Positions 15,917 through 24,613 of a stretch of DNA of 64,000 nucleotides are shown here, one piece after another. Position numbers and translations under genes: made by a program. The first letter of the stretch is position 1, and the number at the start of each line of letters is the position of its first letter. The notes beneath the pieces are model-generated. The model was not told where the DNA came from and searched no databases. It saw nothing but the letters and a program-made list of their open reading frames with translations. Source of the DNA: Methanobacteriota archaeon (GTDB taxonomy: Archaea > Thermoplasmatota > Thermoplasmata > Thermoplasmatales > ARK-15); contig WSBC01000016.1 in assembly GCA_009758405.1 (NCBI GenBank), forward strand, positions 1-64,000, in the 5' to 3' direction.

Positions 15917-16960
15917 ATGCTCTACCTTGTCACCACCACGGGCAGATGTAATTTAAAATGCAGCTATTGCGGTGGATCCTTCAATGAAAAGCTTGTCCCC
16001 TACAGTGTAAAGTATGATATTGAAAATCTTGTAAAGATAATAGAAAAAGATGAAAATGCCACAGTTGTCTACTACGGAGGCGAGCCCCTTCTCAATCCAT
16101 CATTCATTGTAGATTTGAATTCAAGGATAAGGGGAAGGAGAATAGGCATCCAGACCAATGGAACTCTAGTTAAGAATTTTCCTCCTGAATTCTGGAAAGA
16201 TTTCAGCTTTGCTCTAATATCAATAGATGGTATCAGTGAGATTACTGAAAAAAACAGGGGGAAAGGAGTTTATTCTAAAGTGATCGAATCGGCCAAATAC
16301 CTTAAATCCCTTGGCCTTGAGACCATAGCGAGAATGACCGTTAAAGAGGAGACTGATATATTCAGGGACGTTATGCATTTATATAACCTGAATCTATTTG
16401 ACAGGATACACTGGCAGCTAGATGTTGTATGGGAAAGGCGCTGGGACCTTAAGAATTATGCGAAAAATACATACATTCCAGGGATAGAGAAGCTGATGAA
16501 TGAATTTACTAAAAATCTAAAAATTGGTAGAATAATGGGAATAGTTCCCTTCCTGGGAATATTAAGCTCATATTTCTTTAAACCCTACAATCATTTCCCA
16601 TGTGGTGCAGGGCAGAGATCAATAACCGTGAACACTGATGGAAAAATCCTTGCCTGCCCAATCGCACCAGAATATGAATGGAACCAACTTGGTGACCTGA
16701 ATTCATTCAGGAAAATAGAAACGCCTCAATGCAATAATTGCAAATATTTTGGTTACTGTGGTGGTAGATGCCTCTTCTCCTATATTGAAAGATACTGGGG
16801 TGAAGAGGGTTTTAGGGAGATATGTGATGTAACTATGAGGACAATAGATATTGTCCTTGAAAAAGTGAATCTCATTGAAGATCTTATTGGAAAAGGGGTA
16901 ATAAAAAAGGAATCCCTGAAATATGATCCTGTCCTTGACTCTACCGAGGTGATTCCCTGA
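15917..16960 (+). CDS. radical SAM/SPASM protein, AF0577-like putative peptide-modifying enzyme
   Basis: 347 residues. The radical SAM motif C-x3-C-x2-C is at the very N-terminus (GRCNLKCSYCGG), with YYGGEPL as the SAM loop near residue 56. The C-terminal SPASM region has FPCGAGQRSITVNTDGKILACPIAP and CNNCKYFGYCGGRCLF plus a late CDVTMR. The early position of the CxxxCxxC motif and this SPASM spacing resemble the archaeal AF0577 family (recalled, not searched). Its substrate is unknown. The short leader and nearby TATA-like TCTATAAATTA suggest leaderless expression. Its 3' end overlaps the convergent AlaX gene by 20 bases. Confidence 0.87.
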   Translation: MLYLVTTTGRCNLKCSYCGGSFNEKLVPYSVKYDIENLVKIIEKDENATVVYYGGEPLLNPSFIVDLNSRIRGRRIGIQTNGTLVKNFPPEFWKDFSFALISIDGISEITEKNRGKGVYSKVIESAKYLKSLGLETIARMTVKEETDIFRDVMHLYNLNLFDRIHWQLDVVWERRWDLKNYAKNTYIPGIEKLMNEFTKNLKIGRIMGIVPFLGILSSYFFKPYNHFPCGAGQRSITVNTDGKILACPIAPEYEWNQLGDLNSFRKIETPQCNNCKYFGYCGGRCLFSYIERYWGEEGFREICDVTMRTIDIVLEKVNLIEDLIGKGVIKKESLKYDPVLDSTEVIP

Positions 16961-18098
16961 GTATTTTTTCTATCCTTGATATCAATTCAGCATATACTGA
17001 ATCAAAAATATCCTCCTGTACGTTTATTAAGAAATTTTTCTTACCACCACCCTTTAAACCCATTTCATTGATGAATTCATTCAATCTTATATCAATATCT
17101 GTAGAATTTATAATTTCAATCCTTTTCAATGATCTTCTTGCAATAATAATTACGCACTTCTCCCTTTCAGATATTGAGTATGCCCTTTTCTCTATGCCCT
17201 TAATGTCACCAATCTCCTCCTTTGTAAAATAGACATTAATTCCATTCACGGTATAATTTTCAAATCTGAACATACCCTCGGTGATCTTGTAATAATCATC
17301 CCTTAGTTTATCTAGCTCAGTCTTCATTTTAACTATTTTCTCATAAACATTTGAAAAATCATTAAGAAGATGTGAAATCCTTCTATATGCATTCTTTGAA
17401 ATCTCAATCTCCTTTAATGCCTCATCTCCTACAACGAAGAATATCTCATTCTCCCTTGAATATTTTATTTTTTTTACATGTATCCTTCCTATCTCCCCAG
17501 TATTTTTAACATGCACACCTGCACAAGCTGAAGAATCAAAATCGCCTATTCTCACCACCCTTATCTCTCCCTCCCTTATTCTGTCCCTCCTAATCCTTAT
17601 GTCCCCAGAATCTTCAAGAGCCTTTACTTCAACTGTCACTGGAATATTGCTCGAAACTATTGAATTTGCCATCTCCTCTGCCTTCTCTATATCATCAATA
17701 GAAAGCCTACCATCTATGAAAATTACGGATTCAGGAACATTGAACTCAACCTTTACAAACCTTACGGGATATAGTTTTTCCAGGGATCTATAGAGAATAT
17801 GCTCCCCTGTGTGAGATTTCATCAAGTAATATCTTCTTTCCCAGTCAATATATATCTTTCCTTTATCCTCAGGCTCCCCATTTAATTTCCTTATCATGTG
17901 CCATATTCCATCCTCATCTTTTTTCACATCAATTATTTCTGCAAGAAAATTCTCACCCTTGAAATATCCTGTATCATGTGGCTGTCCCCCACCTCCTGGA
18001 TAAAATATGGTGTCATCGAACTTGAGATAATCTCCCCTTCTTGATACTACCCTTACCTCCAGTTCCTTTAGATAGGGATCTTCATAGTACTTTGGCAT
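16941..18098 (-). CDS. alaX: alanyl-tRNA editing protein, AlaX-L type
   Basis: 385-residue free-standing editing enzyme that deacylates Ser-tRNA(Ala) or Gly-tRNA(Ala). N-terminal beta-barrel FDDTIFYPGGGGQPHDTG, then the zinc site HTGEH (about residue 95) and the second ligand motif CAGVH (about 190). A coiled-coil linker (235-275) and a C-terminal DHHA1-like domain with the GLKGGGKKNF motif follow, which makes it the long AlaX form related to the C-terminal half of AlaRS. No aminoacylation domain. Start ATG 18098. Confidence 0.93.
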   Translation of the reverse strand: MPKYYEDPYLKELEVRVVSRRGDYLKFDDTIFYPGGGGQPHDTGYFKGENFLAEIIDVKKDEDGIWHMIRKLNGEPEDKGKIYIDWERRYYLMKSHTGEHILYRSLEKLYPVRFVKVEFNVPESVIFIDGRLSIDDIEKAEEMANSIVSSNIPVTVEVKALEDSGDIRIRRDRIREGEIRVVRIGDFDSSACAGVHVKNTGEIGRIHVKKIKYSRENEIFFVVGDEALKEIEISKNAYRRISHLLNDFSNVYEKIVKMKTELDKLRDDYYKITEGMFRFENYTVNGINVYFTKEEIGDIKGIEKRAYSISEREKCVIIIARRSLKRIEIINSTDIDIRLNEFINEMGLKGGGKKNFLINVQEDIFDSVYAELISRIEKILRESPR

Positions 18099-18122
18099 AA
18101 AAGGGAATATGATTTATGGCAT

Positions 18123-21100
18123 TTATCTTTTGCCTATCTTTGAGGGCCACCAGTTGTATTTCTTCATTATAAGCATCACGGATGGTATAAATATCATCCA
18201 AGATATCAGTGTATCTGCAAGAACACCAAGTGCCAATCCAACGCCCACCTCCTGTATTATTGCGATTGAAGTAAAGTAAAGGGAAAGGAATGTTGAAATT
18301 AGGATGAAACCGAGTATCATTATGACTGATCCATTTTCACGCATTGAAACTGCAATTCCATTATCATCATCCCCTCCCTTTATTACCTCTTCCCTTACCC
18401 TTGTTATCATGAATATATCATAGTCAAGGCCCACGGCCAGGAGTGTTATGAAAACAAAGAGTGGCATAAATAATAGAATTGGCATGTGGAATGTGTAATA
18501 AAATATGAAATAGGAAATAACTAAGGAGAATAGCACAATGCCTATTACCATTAGAACAAGCCTGAGTGGTGTGAAGATTGAGTTAAGCTGTATCACAAGA
18601 ACAAAGAATGCAGCAATTGCAAGAATTGGAACTATTGTCTCAAAGGCATTTAATGTTCTCTGGTTCGCATCTATCAGCCCCTGTGCAAGACCTCCAATGT
18701 ACCAAGTCACATTAACAACATGGTTCATATTTGATGATATTTTCTCCACAAGTTTCATTGCACTGTCTGTCCATGAAAGCATTGAGGTCTGGAAATATAT
18801 AACTACTGTCCTATTGTCCTTTCCTATGTATGAGTTTATCTGTGAAGTGTATATGGATTTTGTTGCATTTGTGTAGTTACCAAGGGAATCTGGTGAAACA
18901 TAATTGCCAAAGGGATATGTGGGACCATAAACGAAGGAGATTTTATTTGTAGATAATAGATATTCCTCCACATTTGTGACTTCGTTCATTTCCCATTTGT
19001 TGTAGGATCCATTGTTCAAAATCGGTGATGGGAATACAAGTAATATATAGTTCTGGAAAACAGTATCCCCTCTGAATGTCTTATTAATTACCTCAACCGC
19101 ATTGAGACCACTTTCATGTGGAACAAGCTGGAATATATCCATTCCAGATGGTGTAATCTCATATACATAGAGTGAACCAAGGGTTATAATAATAAATATT
19201 ACAAGTAGTGCCTTCCTGTATTTTTTATCAAAATTGAATATTTTTTCCATTACCCTGTGGGAAACCTCACCTGAGTTTTCTATTTTTCCTGGCCAGAAGA
19301 TCCTTTTCTTCAAAAAGAACATTAGTGAGGGTAGGAACGTCAAGGCAAGAAGGAGTGTAACAGATATTGAGAGTGCATTTGTAAGCCCAGAATCACTGAA
19401 GAGTGGTATATCCATAAGCCATAGAAGAAGATAGGATATTATCACCGTTAGACCACTGGTAAATACAGCATGTCCGGCCCATCCCACCGTTGTAAGTGCA
19501 GCATCCGCATTACCTTTTTTCAATTCGTTCCTGAACCTTGATAACATATATACACTGTAGTCCGTTGTAAGTCCAAGAAGCAAAATAAGGAGTAATGTTG
19601 GTGTAATAAAGGTTACCTTTGTTTGCAATATGTATTTGTAAATAAATGCATTTAGTCCGAGGGATATATCGGCTGAGATACCAAATGTTATGATTGGCAA
19701 GAGGCCTGCGATTGGAGACCTGAAGAAAGCAATTGATATTGCTACTGCCGCTATTATTCCTACCGCAAGTGCCCTCATCATTCCTGAATTGGTTTGATTT
19801 GTTAGCTGCAACTCAATTGCATTCTCTCCGCCAATCAGATAGTTAGAGATTCCTCCCAGATATTGCCTTGCGGTGGAGTTTATTGTATCAAGGGTATTCA
19901 TGGGAGCTTTTTCATCAAGGTATATGAGTATTATAGAAACATTCCCTACATAGCTGACAAATTTGTGGTATATGTAATCTGATGGTATAACCGGGTATGT
20001 TGTAAAATTCCAGTTTAGGATTGTGGAATTTACAAGGTCATGCACATTTGATGAATTAAGCATATAAAGATAATTTGGTAGGCTATACTTGTTCAAATTT
20101 GTAAGCGGATTACCGTAAAAGTTCTTTTCAAGGACATTTGTGCTCTCATTTATGGATGTTTCTGTAATGTTATTTGAATAGTAGGCATTTTTAACCAGTG
20201 TTAAAGGATCTATGTAAATATCCCTGAGAAAATTTGATAGAGTTGAGTTATTTGAATAGTATTGGGAAATATGTAATATTGTATAATTCAATAAATCATT
20301 ATTTTTTAAAATTTCGTAAAGATAGTTTTCACCAAGTATTGCTGAAAGGTTATAGCCCTTAAAATACACACTGGCATAATCTATTGCCAGTTCTGTATAA
20401 TTTACGTTTTTGATAACACTATAAACAAAGTAATGTGCACCATAGGGTAGCATTGATATAATTGTAGAATTTGATGAAAGCCCTTGTGATATCTCATCAA
20501 TTGTGAAATTTTCAATGCAATCCCTGTTCATATAATTTGATGTGTTGAAATAAAGTATTAACTTCTGCCAGAATGGTATCATCAGGTTTGAATATTTCTC
20601 AGAGAATGATGAGTTGTATATGGTCATGTATATGCTATAATATTCTATATCATTTGCCATTGCAGGCGAGGTAATTGTATAGTTCCAGAAGTATGTAAAG
20701 TTATTAAAATAATCCCTTGCAAGACTACCTGTTTCTGAAAAATAATCATTAACAAAATTAATCGTTTCCTGGTATGCCAATTTTTCAGCTATATCAAAAC
20801 CTTTTCCACTATCAATTATATAGAGGAATACATTCTTATAATATTCTGGTATGCCAAATATTAATAGGAGGGAGCTGTTGGTATTATTAAATAGTTGTTT
20901 ATAATTCAAATATGTTGTGTTTGCAAGTAATATTATGCCCTCCATATATTCCTTTGAATAATTGGCAAAAGAATTAATTTGAATAACAGTATCTTTCGTT
21001 TCCTTGTTAAGATTATATATGCCAGAAATTAAATATTTTGTATTTTCAGAAAAATTTAGCAATAGATCCTTTTCAATTGTATAAATCGATTCAACACTTA

Positions 21101-21443
21101 CATTATATTTTTTCAAATAAGAATTATTAAGGATTGCATCCTGCATAGATAAAATATTTTTTGTAACATTTTTTGAATTAACGCTTGCATTTTCAATTAA
21201 TATGAAATCTAGAGTGGTTGAGTTATTACCTTGGGAGCCAAATTCCTTTGATAATATGTTCATTGCCTTCCCTGACATCGTATTGTTAGATATGACACTT
21301 CCAGCAATATCATAGGAAGTTTCTTGAAATATCATACCTACGAATGGAAGGAATATTAGTGCCAATAGTATCCATATGAGTATTATATATTTCCATCTTT
21401 TCTCAGCAATCTTCCCGAGAGCATGGAAATATTTTTCAAACAT
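18123..21443 (-). CDS. MMPL-family RND membrane transporter
   Basis: 1106 residues. One N-terminal helix (WKYIILIWILLALIFLPFV), a very long outside domain to about residue 545, a block of five or six helices, then a second unit with helix, outside domain (about 770-900) and five more helices: the two-fold RND layout. SADISLGLNAF and LTTDYSVYMLSRFR, and later VGLDYDIFMITRVREE, are the charged transmembrane motifs that carry protons. MMPL proteins export lipids or hydrophobic compounds. The first outside domain is far larger than usual and very rich in N-x-S/T sequons, so it is probably N-glycosylated. Single gene; transcribed toward AlaX. Confidence 0.92.
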   Translation of the reverse strand: MFEKYFHALGKIAEKRWKYIILIWILLALIFLPFVGMIFQETSYDIAGSVISNNTMSGKAMNILSKEFGSQGNNSTTLDFILIENASVNSKNVTKNILSMQDAILNNSYLKKYNVSVESIYTIEKDLLLNFSENTKYLISGIYNLNKETKDTVIQINSFANYSKEYMEGIILLANTTYLNYKQLFNNTNSSLLLIFGIPEYYKNVFLYIIDSGKGFDIAEKLAYQETINFVNDYFSETGSLARDYFNNFTYFWNYTITSPAMANDIEYYSIYMTIYNSSFSEKYSNLMIPFWQKLILYFNTSNYMNRDCIENFTIDEISQGLSSNSTIISMLPYGAHYFVYSVIKNVNYTELAIDYASVYFKGYNLSAILGENYLYEILKNNDLLNYTILHISQYYSNNSTLSNFLRDIYIDPLTLVKNAYYSNNITETSINESTNVLEKNFYGNPLTNLNKYSLPNYLYMLNSSNVHDLVNSTILNWNFTTYPVIPSDYIYHKFVSYVGNVSIILIYLDEKAPMNTLDTINSTARQYLGGISNYLIGGENAIELQLTNQTNSGMMRALAVGIIAAVAISIAFFRSPIAGLLPIITFGISADISLGLNAFIYKYILQTKVTFITPTLLLILLLGLTTDYSVYMLSRFRNELKKGNADAALTTVGWAGHAVFTSGLTVIISYLLLWLMDIPLFSDSGLTNALSISVTLLLALTFLPSLMFFLKKRIFWPGKIENSGEVSHRVMEKIFNFDKKYRKALLVIFIIITLGSLYVYEITPSGMDIFQLVPHESGLNAVEVINKTFRGDTVFQNYILLVFPSPILNNGSYNKWEMNEVTNVEEYLLSTNKISFVYGPTYPFGNYVSPDSLGNYTNATKSIYTSQINSYIGKDNRTVVIYFQTSMLSWTDSAMKLVEKISSNMNHVVNVTWYIGGLAQGLIDANQRTLNAFETIVPILAIAAFFVLVIQLNSIFTPLRLVLMVIGIVLFSLVISYFIFYYTFHMPILLFMPLFVFITLLAVGLDYDIFMITRVREEVIKGGDDDNGIAVSMRENGSVIMILGFILISTFLSLYFTSIAIIQEVGVGLALGVLADTLISWMIFIPSVMLIMKKYNWWPSKIGKR

Positions 21444-21618
21444 GGAAAGGGAGAATTAAATATATCTATAAAAAGGTTACATCTTTAATTTTCAGGAGAT
21501 TTTTTAAATAGTAAAAAATTCAATTTTTATTAAAATTTTTAAATATAGTATGTATAAAATAATTAAAAAGGAAAATTTTTATTTAGTTGTATTTTAATAG
21601 GAGATAAAAGGTGATGGA

Positions 21619-22431
21619 ATGACAGATTTTGTTACAATACCTCAGGATGAGTTTATAAAAGAAGTAACAGAACTTGTTGAAAAGGCACAGAAGGAGGGAA
21701 TAGTACTTAGAATTCTAGGTGCTTTAGCAATACATATTCATTCAACACACTGTGAGGAATGCATTGTTTTGCACAAGGCGCTTGACCGGCTTGGGGGTGG
21801 CAAGCCCATGTTTACAGACCTCGATTTAATGGCATACTCAAGGCAATCCAAGCAGGTAAGGGAATTCTTTGAAAAGAAGATGGGTTATAAACCAGATCAG
21901 TATGTGAACACAATATTTGGAAATAGGAGAAATATTTTTTACCATCCCAAGGGTCATTTCCATGTTGATGTATTCTATGATGTCCTAAGCTTTAGCCATG
22001 ATGTGAAGTTTGAGAATGGAAGACTTGAAAAAACAATACCTACAATACCCCTTGAAGAACTTGTACTTGAAAAATTACAGATACATCAGATAAATAGAAA
22101 GGACCTTGTTGATCTCTTTGTACTCTTCCTTGCACATGATGTATCGAATGTGGAGGAGGAGGAGAATAAAATAAATGGCAAATACATAGCTGAGATTCTT
22201 TCTGATGATTGGGGATTCTGGTATGATGCTACAAATAACCTTAGGAAGGTCCTTGAGGTATTACAGAATGATCCTAAGGTGGATAAAAATCAGTTTGAGA
22301 CGGTAAAGGAAAGGATTAATAAACTTTTGAAGATCATTGATGAAACTCCAAAAACAAAGGCTTGGGAAAAAAGGGCAAAGAAGGGAACATCTAAGCCATG
22401 GTTCAATGAAGTAGAGGAAGTTGAAAGGTAA
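21619..22431 (+). CDS. nucleotidyltransferase-fold protein (AbiEii/MNT-like), function unknown
   Basis: 270 residues. The pattern fits a Pol-beta-type nucleotidyltransferase: a loop VLRILGALAIHIHS where the usual G-[GS] is changed to G-A, then FTDLDLMAY with two acidic residues, then FHVDVFYD with the third, and PLEELVLEKLQIHQINRKDLVDLFVLF, the alpha-helical segment seen in AbiEii-type proteins. The last 90 residues are helical and charged. GGTGATG precedes ATG 21619. It starts a three-gene operon with a nitroreductase and a small membrane protein. No antitoxin-like partner of the AbiE type is visible, so a toxin role is not supported. Confidence 0.6.
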   Translation: MTDFVTIPQDEFIKEVTELVEKAQKEGIVLRILGALAIHIHSTHCEECIVLHKALDRLGGGKPMFTDLDLMAYSRQSKQVREFFEKKMGYKPDQYVNTIFGNRRNIFYHPKGHFHVDVFYDVLSFSHDVKFENGRLEKTIPTIPLEELVLEKLQIHQINRKDLVDLFVLFLAHDVSNVEEEENKINGKYIAEILSDDWGFWYDATNNLRKVLEVLQNDPKVDKNQFETVKERINKLLKIIDETPKTKAWEKRAKKGTSKPWFNEVEEVER

Positions 22432-22435
22432 AAAT

Positions 22436-23023
22436 ATGAATTTTCAGGAGATAGTAAGAACAAGGAGGAGCATCAGAAGATTCAAAAGATCTGAGATACC
22501 TGACACAAAAATAATGGCAATACTCGACTCTGCCAGATGGGCTCCTTCATACAGGAATTCACAGCCATGGCATCTTCTTGTGGTACATTCACCTGAGGAC
22601 CTCGAATTTATTTCAAAACTATACCTCGAATCATACCTTAAACTTGCTGATAATCTTAAGGATAATGAGGCAAGTGCAATAAGAGCCATGGCTGATATGC
22701 TTAAAAAGGAGGTGTCAGACGCCTCTTTTACAGTGATAATGATTGCTGATCCAAATAGATCAATATCTTGGCCCATAGACCTTTCAATGGCATCACAGAA
22801 TATGATGTTGATGGCTCACAATCTTGGTATAGGATCTTCCTTCATAGATCTTACATACTCCAGGATGTCCTCCTATTTCAATAAGGAATTAATGAGGGAA
22901 AGATTTAATATTCCAGAAGGCCTTGTAATTTTCTCAATGATAGTATTCGGAATTCCTGAGGAAATCCCAAGGCCGCCGCAGAGAAAATCGCTCTCTGAGA
23001 TTATACATTATGGAAGGTGGTAA
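22436..23023 (+). CDS. nitroreductase-family FMN oxidoreductase
   Basis: 195 residues. The N-terminal FMN phosphate site RTRRSIRRFK and SARWAPSYRNSQPWHLLVV are classic for the family; SMASQNMMLMAHNLGIGSSFIDL supplies the other flavin contacts, and the C-terminus has IVFGIPEE--RPPQRKSLSEIIHY. Reduces nitro-compounds, quinones or other acceptors with NAD(P)H; the natural substrate is not clear. The track start is TTG 22421; ATG 22436 after AAAGGT is preferred. It overlaps neither neighbour much but shares a transcript. Confidence 0.92.
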   Translation: MNFQEIVRTRRSIRRFKRSEIPDTKIMAILDSARWAPSYRNSQPWHLLVVHSPEDLEFISKLYLESYLKLADNLKDNEASAIRAMADMLKKEVSDASFTVIMIADPNRSISWPIDLSMASQNMMLMAHNLGIGSSFIDLTYSRMSSYFNKELMRERFNIPEGLVIFSMIVFGIPEEIPRPPQRKSLSEIIHYGRW

Positions 23024-23025
23024 AA

Positions 23026-23649
23026 TTGCCAAAGAATCCAAGTGACATGGATCTGCATAATATGGCATGGACAATATCCAGCCTGGATATGGCAATTTAT
23101 GGTAATCCAATAAGACTTGATTATATTGAAAAAATAATGAACAACTATGAAAAAAAATATAGCGAGATAAACCAACCGAGGATAATTGCCTCACTAAAGA
23201 ACATTGAGAGAATAATGCTTGATAGGATCTATACCCCAGTTATTAGAAAAAGATTAAAAATACTCAACTATGGTACCAGGACCTTTCTAATCTCAGCAAT
23301 TATTGTTGCATTTATTTCGCTTTTTTATAGAATGAGCTGGCTATTATATGTTTTTTATTCATTATTTATATTAGCGGTTTTACTTCTTTTATTGAATTAC
23401 ATTGTTTTAAAGGGCATAGATAGAAAAATAGAAAATTTGAATGATGAAGATTATTTGAAGGAAAAGGAGTTTATCAAAAGCATAAATCAATATCTTATAG
23501 ATTTAATGGCAAAAAAGGTAAAAGAAAAGAATGCAAACCCAAGGGACTATAGGATTCCTCTAAAAAGTGAGTATAAAAATTTGGAGATTGTTTCAAGGTC
23601 AACTTTTTTTAGAAAGTACTACACTGCAATCGTTAAGATTCAGCCTTGA
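23026..23649 (+). CDS. unknown protein with two central membrane helices
   Basis: About 207 residues. I do not recognise a family. Residues 1-75 are soluble with a helical pattern, then two hydrophobic segments (TFLISAIIVAFISLFYRM and LLYVFYSLFILAVLLLLLNYIVL), then a charged, lysine-rich helical tail of about 85 residues. Start: TTG 23026 preceded by GGAAGGTGG is favoured over GTG 23017. It follows the nitroreductase closely. Converges with the phosphoesterase gene, overlapping by ten bases. Confidence 0.75.
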   Translation: MPKNPSDMDLHNMAWTISSLDMAIYGNPIRLDYIEKIMNNYEKKYSEINQPRIIASLKNIERIMLDRIYTPVIRKRLKILNYGTRTFLISAIIVAFISLFYRMSWLLYVFYSLFILAVLLLLLNYIVLKGIDRKIENLNDEDYLKEKEFIKSINQYLIDLMAKKVKEKNANPRDYRIPLKSEYKNLEIVSRSTFFRKYYTAIVKIQP

Positions 23650-24587
23650 ATCTTCCAGTATTTCTCAATCCCCTGCCTGTTTATATCAATTATATATCCC
23701 TTTAAAAGACCCTCACCATATTCAGAACCTGGATTCAATACTAGCGTTTTTCCAATGAAATCGTAACCAGCTGATTCATGTATATGCCCGTGGAGACCAA
23801 GGATTGGCTGATATTTTTTAATAGCATCCCTTACTGCCTTGCTGCCAACGTGTATGTATTCAACACCTGCAAAACCAGAAACTATTTTCATACTTTTATC
23901 AAGCTTAGGAGCAAGGTCCAGGTTTGTTTCATATGGTGGGCAGTGAAAATTAAAAATCCCATTTTCTGGCCTTTGCATCTGTTTCACAGCCTTGTCTATT
24001 ATCTTTGAAAGTGTCCTCTCATCCGCCTCCCTCGGAGTATTCCAGGGTGTGGGATTTGTATGCGCTATGCTAGCCATCTCATGACCTTCTATCTCAACTA
24101 TTCTTTCAAGAGGATATATTATCCCCTTGTCCTCGAACTCCCTTATCACAGGATCTATTACAAACTCATCATCGTTGCCAGGCATTACCACTGTAAGTAT
24201 TTCTTTCGTGTTCACCTTTTCCACCAGAAGGTTCAGCCATGTCCTGATCCTTTCTATCATCAATTTGTTTATTGTTTCTGAGACTAGCTCGGGTTTTTCC
24301 TTCATCCTTTCAACTTCATCCTTTTTCATCCTTTTGTAGTATACACCACCGTTATCCAGCTTCCTCTCAAAGTCCTGTATCTCCGCCTCATCCTTCAATA
24401 ACCAAGTCTTACCGTAATATGATGCCTTAAATGTGCCATCACCCTGATCTATTATTGGAACTAGAACCTTACCTGTCAGATCACCAGCAAGTATTAGACC
24501 GTTCGTCTTATATATATCCACAGCTGAAATCCACTTCCTCCATACCGTGGTAGCACCATGAACGTCAACCGCAAAAAACAACCTCAT
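23640..24587 (-). CDS. calcineurin-like metallophosphoesterase
   Basis: 315 residues. Dinuclear metal motifs in order: FAVDVHG at residues 5-11, LILAGDLTGK, MPGNDDE (the GNHD-type motif with D for H), IFNFHCPPY, and GLHGHIHES. These make a typical phosphodiesterase/phosphatase site; the substrate is unknown. The ORF runs back to 24680 but ATG 24587 with GGAGG upstream begins exactly at the family's first strand. Not obviously linked to the permease gene upstream, which is 26 bases away on the same strand. Confidence 0.9.
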   Translation of the reverse strand: MRLFFAVDVHGATTVWRKWISAVDIYKTNGLILAGDLTGKVLVPIIDQGDGTFKASYYGKTWLLKDEAEIQDFERKLDNGGVYYKRMKKDEVERMKEKPELVSETINKLMIERIRTWLNLLVEKVNTKEILTVVMPGNDDEFVIDPVIREFEDKGIIYPLERIVEIEGHEMASIAHTNPTPWNTPREADERTLSKIIDKAVKQMQRPENGIFNFHCPPYETNLDLAPKLDKSMKIVSGFAGVEYIHVGSKAVRDAIKKYQPILGLHGHIHESAGYDFIGKTLVLNPGSEYGEGLLKGYIIDINRQGIEKYWKIQG

Positions 24588-24613
24588 TTTAATTCCTCCA
24601 GAAAAATAAAAAT

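Noticed and set aside
21619-22431. AbiE-type toxin-antitoxin system.
   Set aside because: The protein has an NTase outline, but no antitoxin-like gene precedes it; it is followed by a nitroreductase, so a defence role is unsupported.
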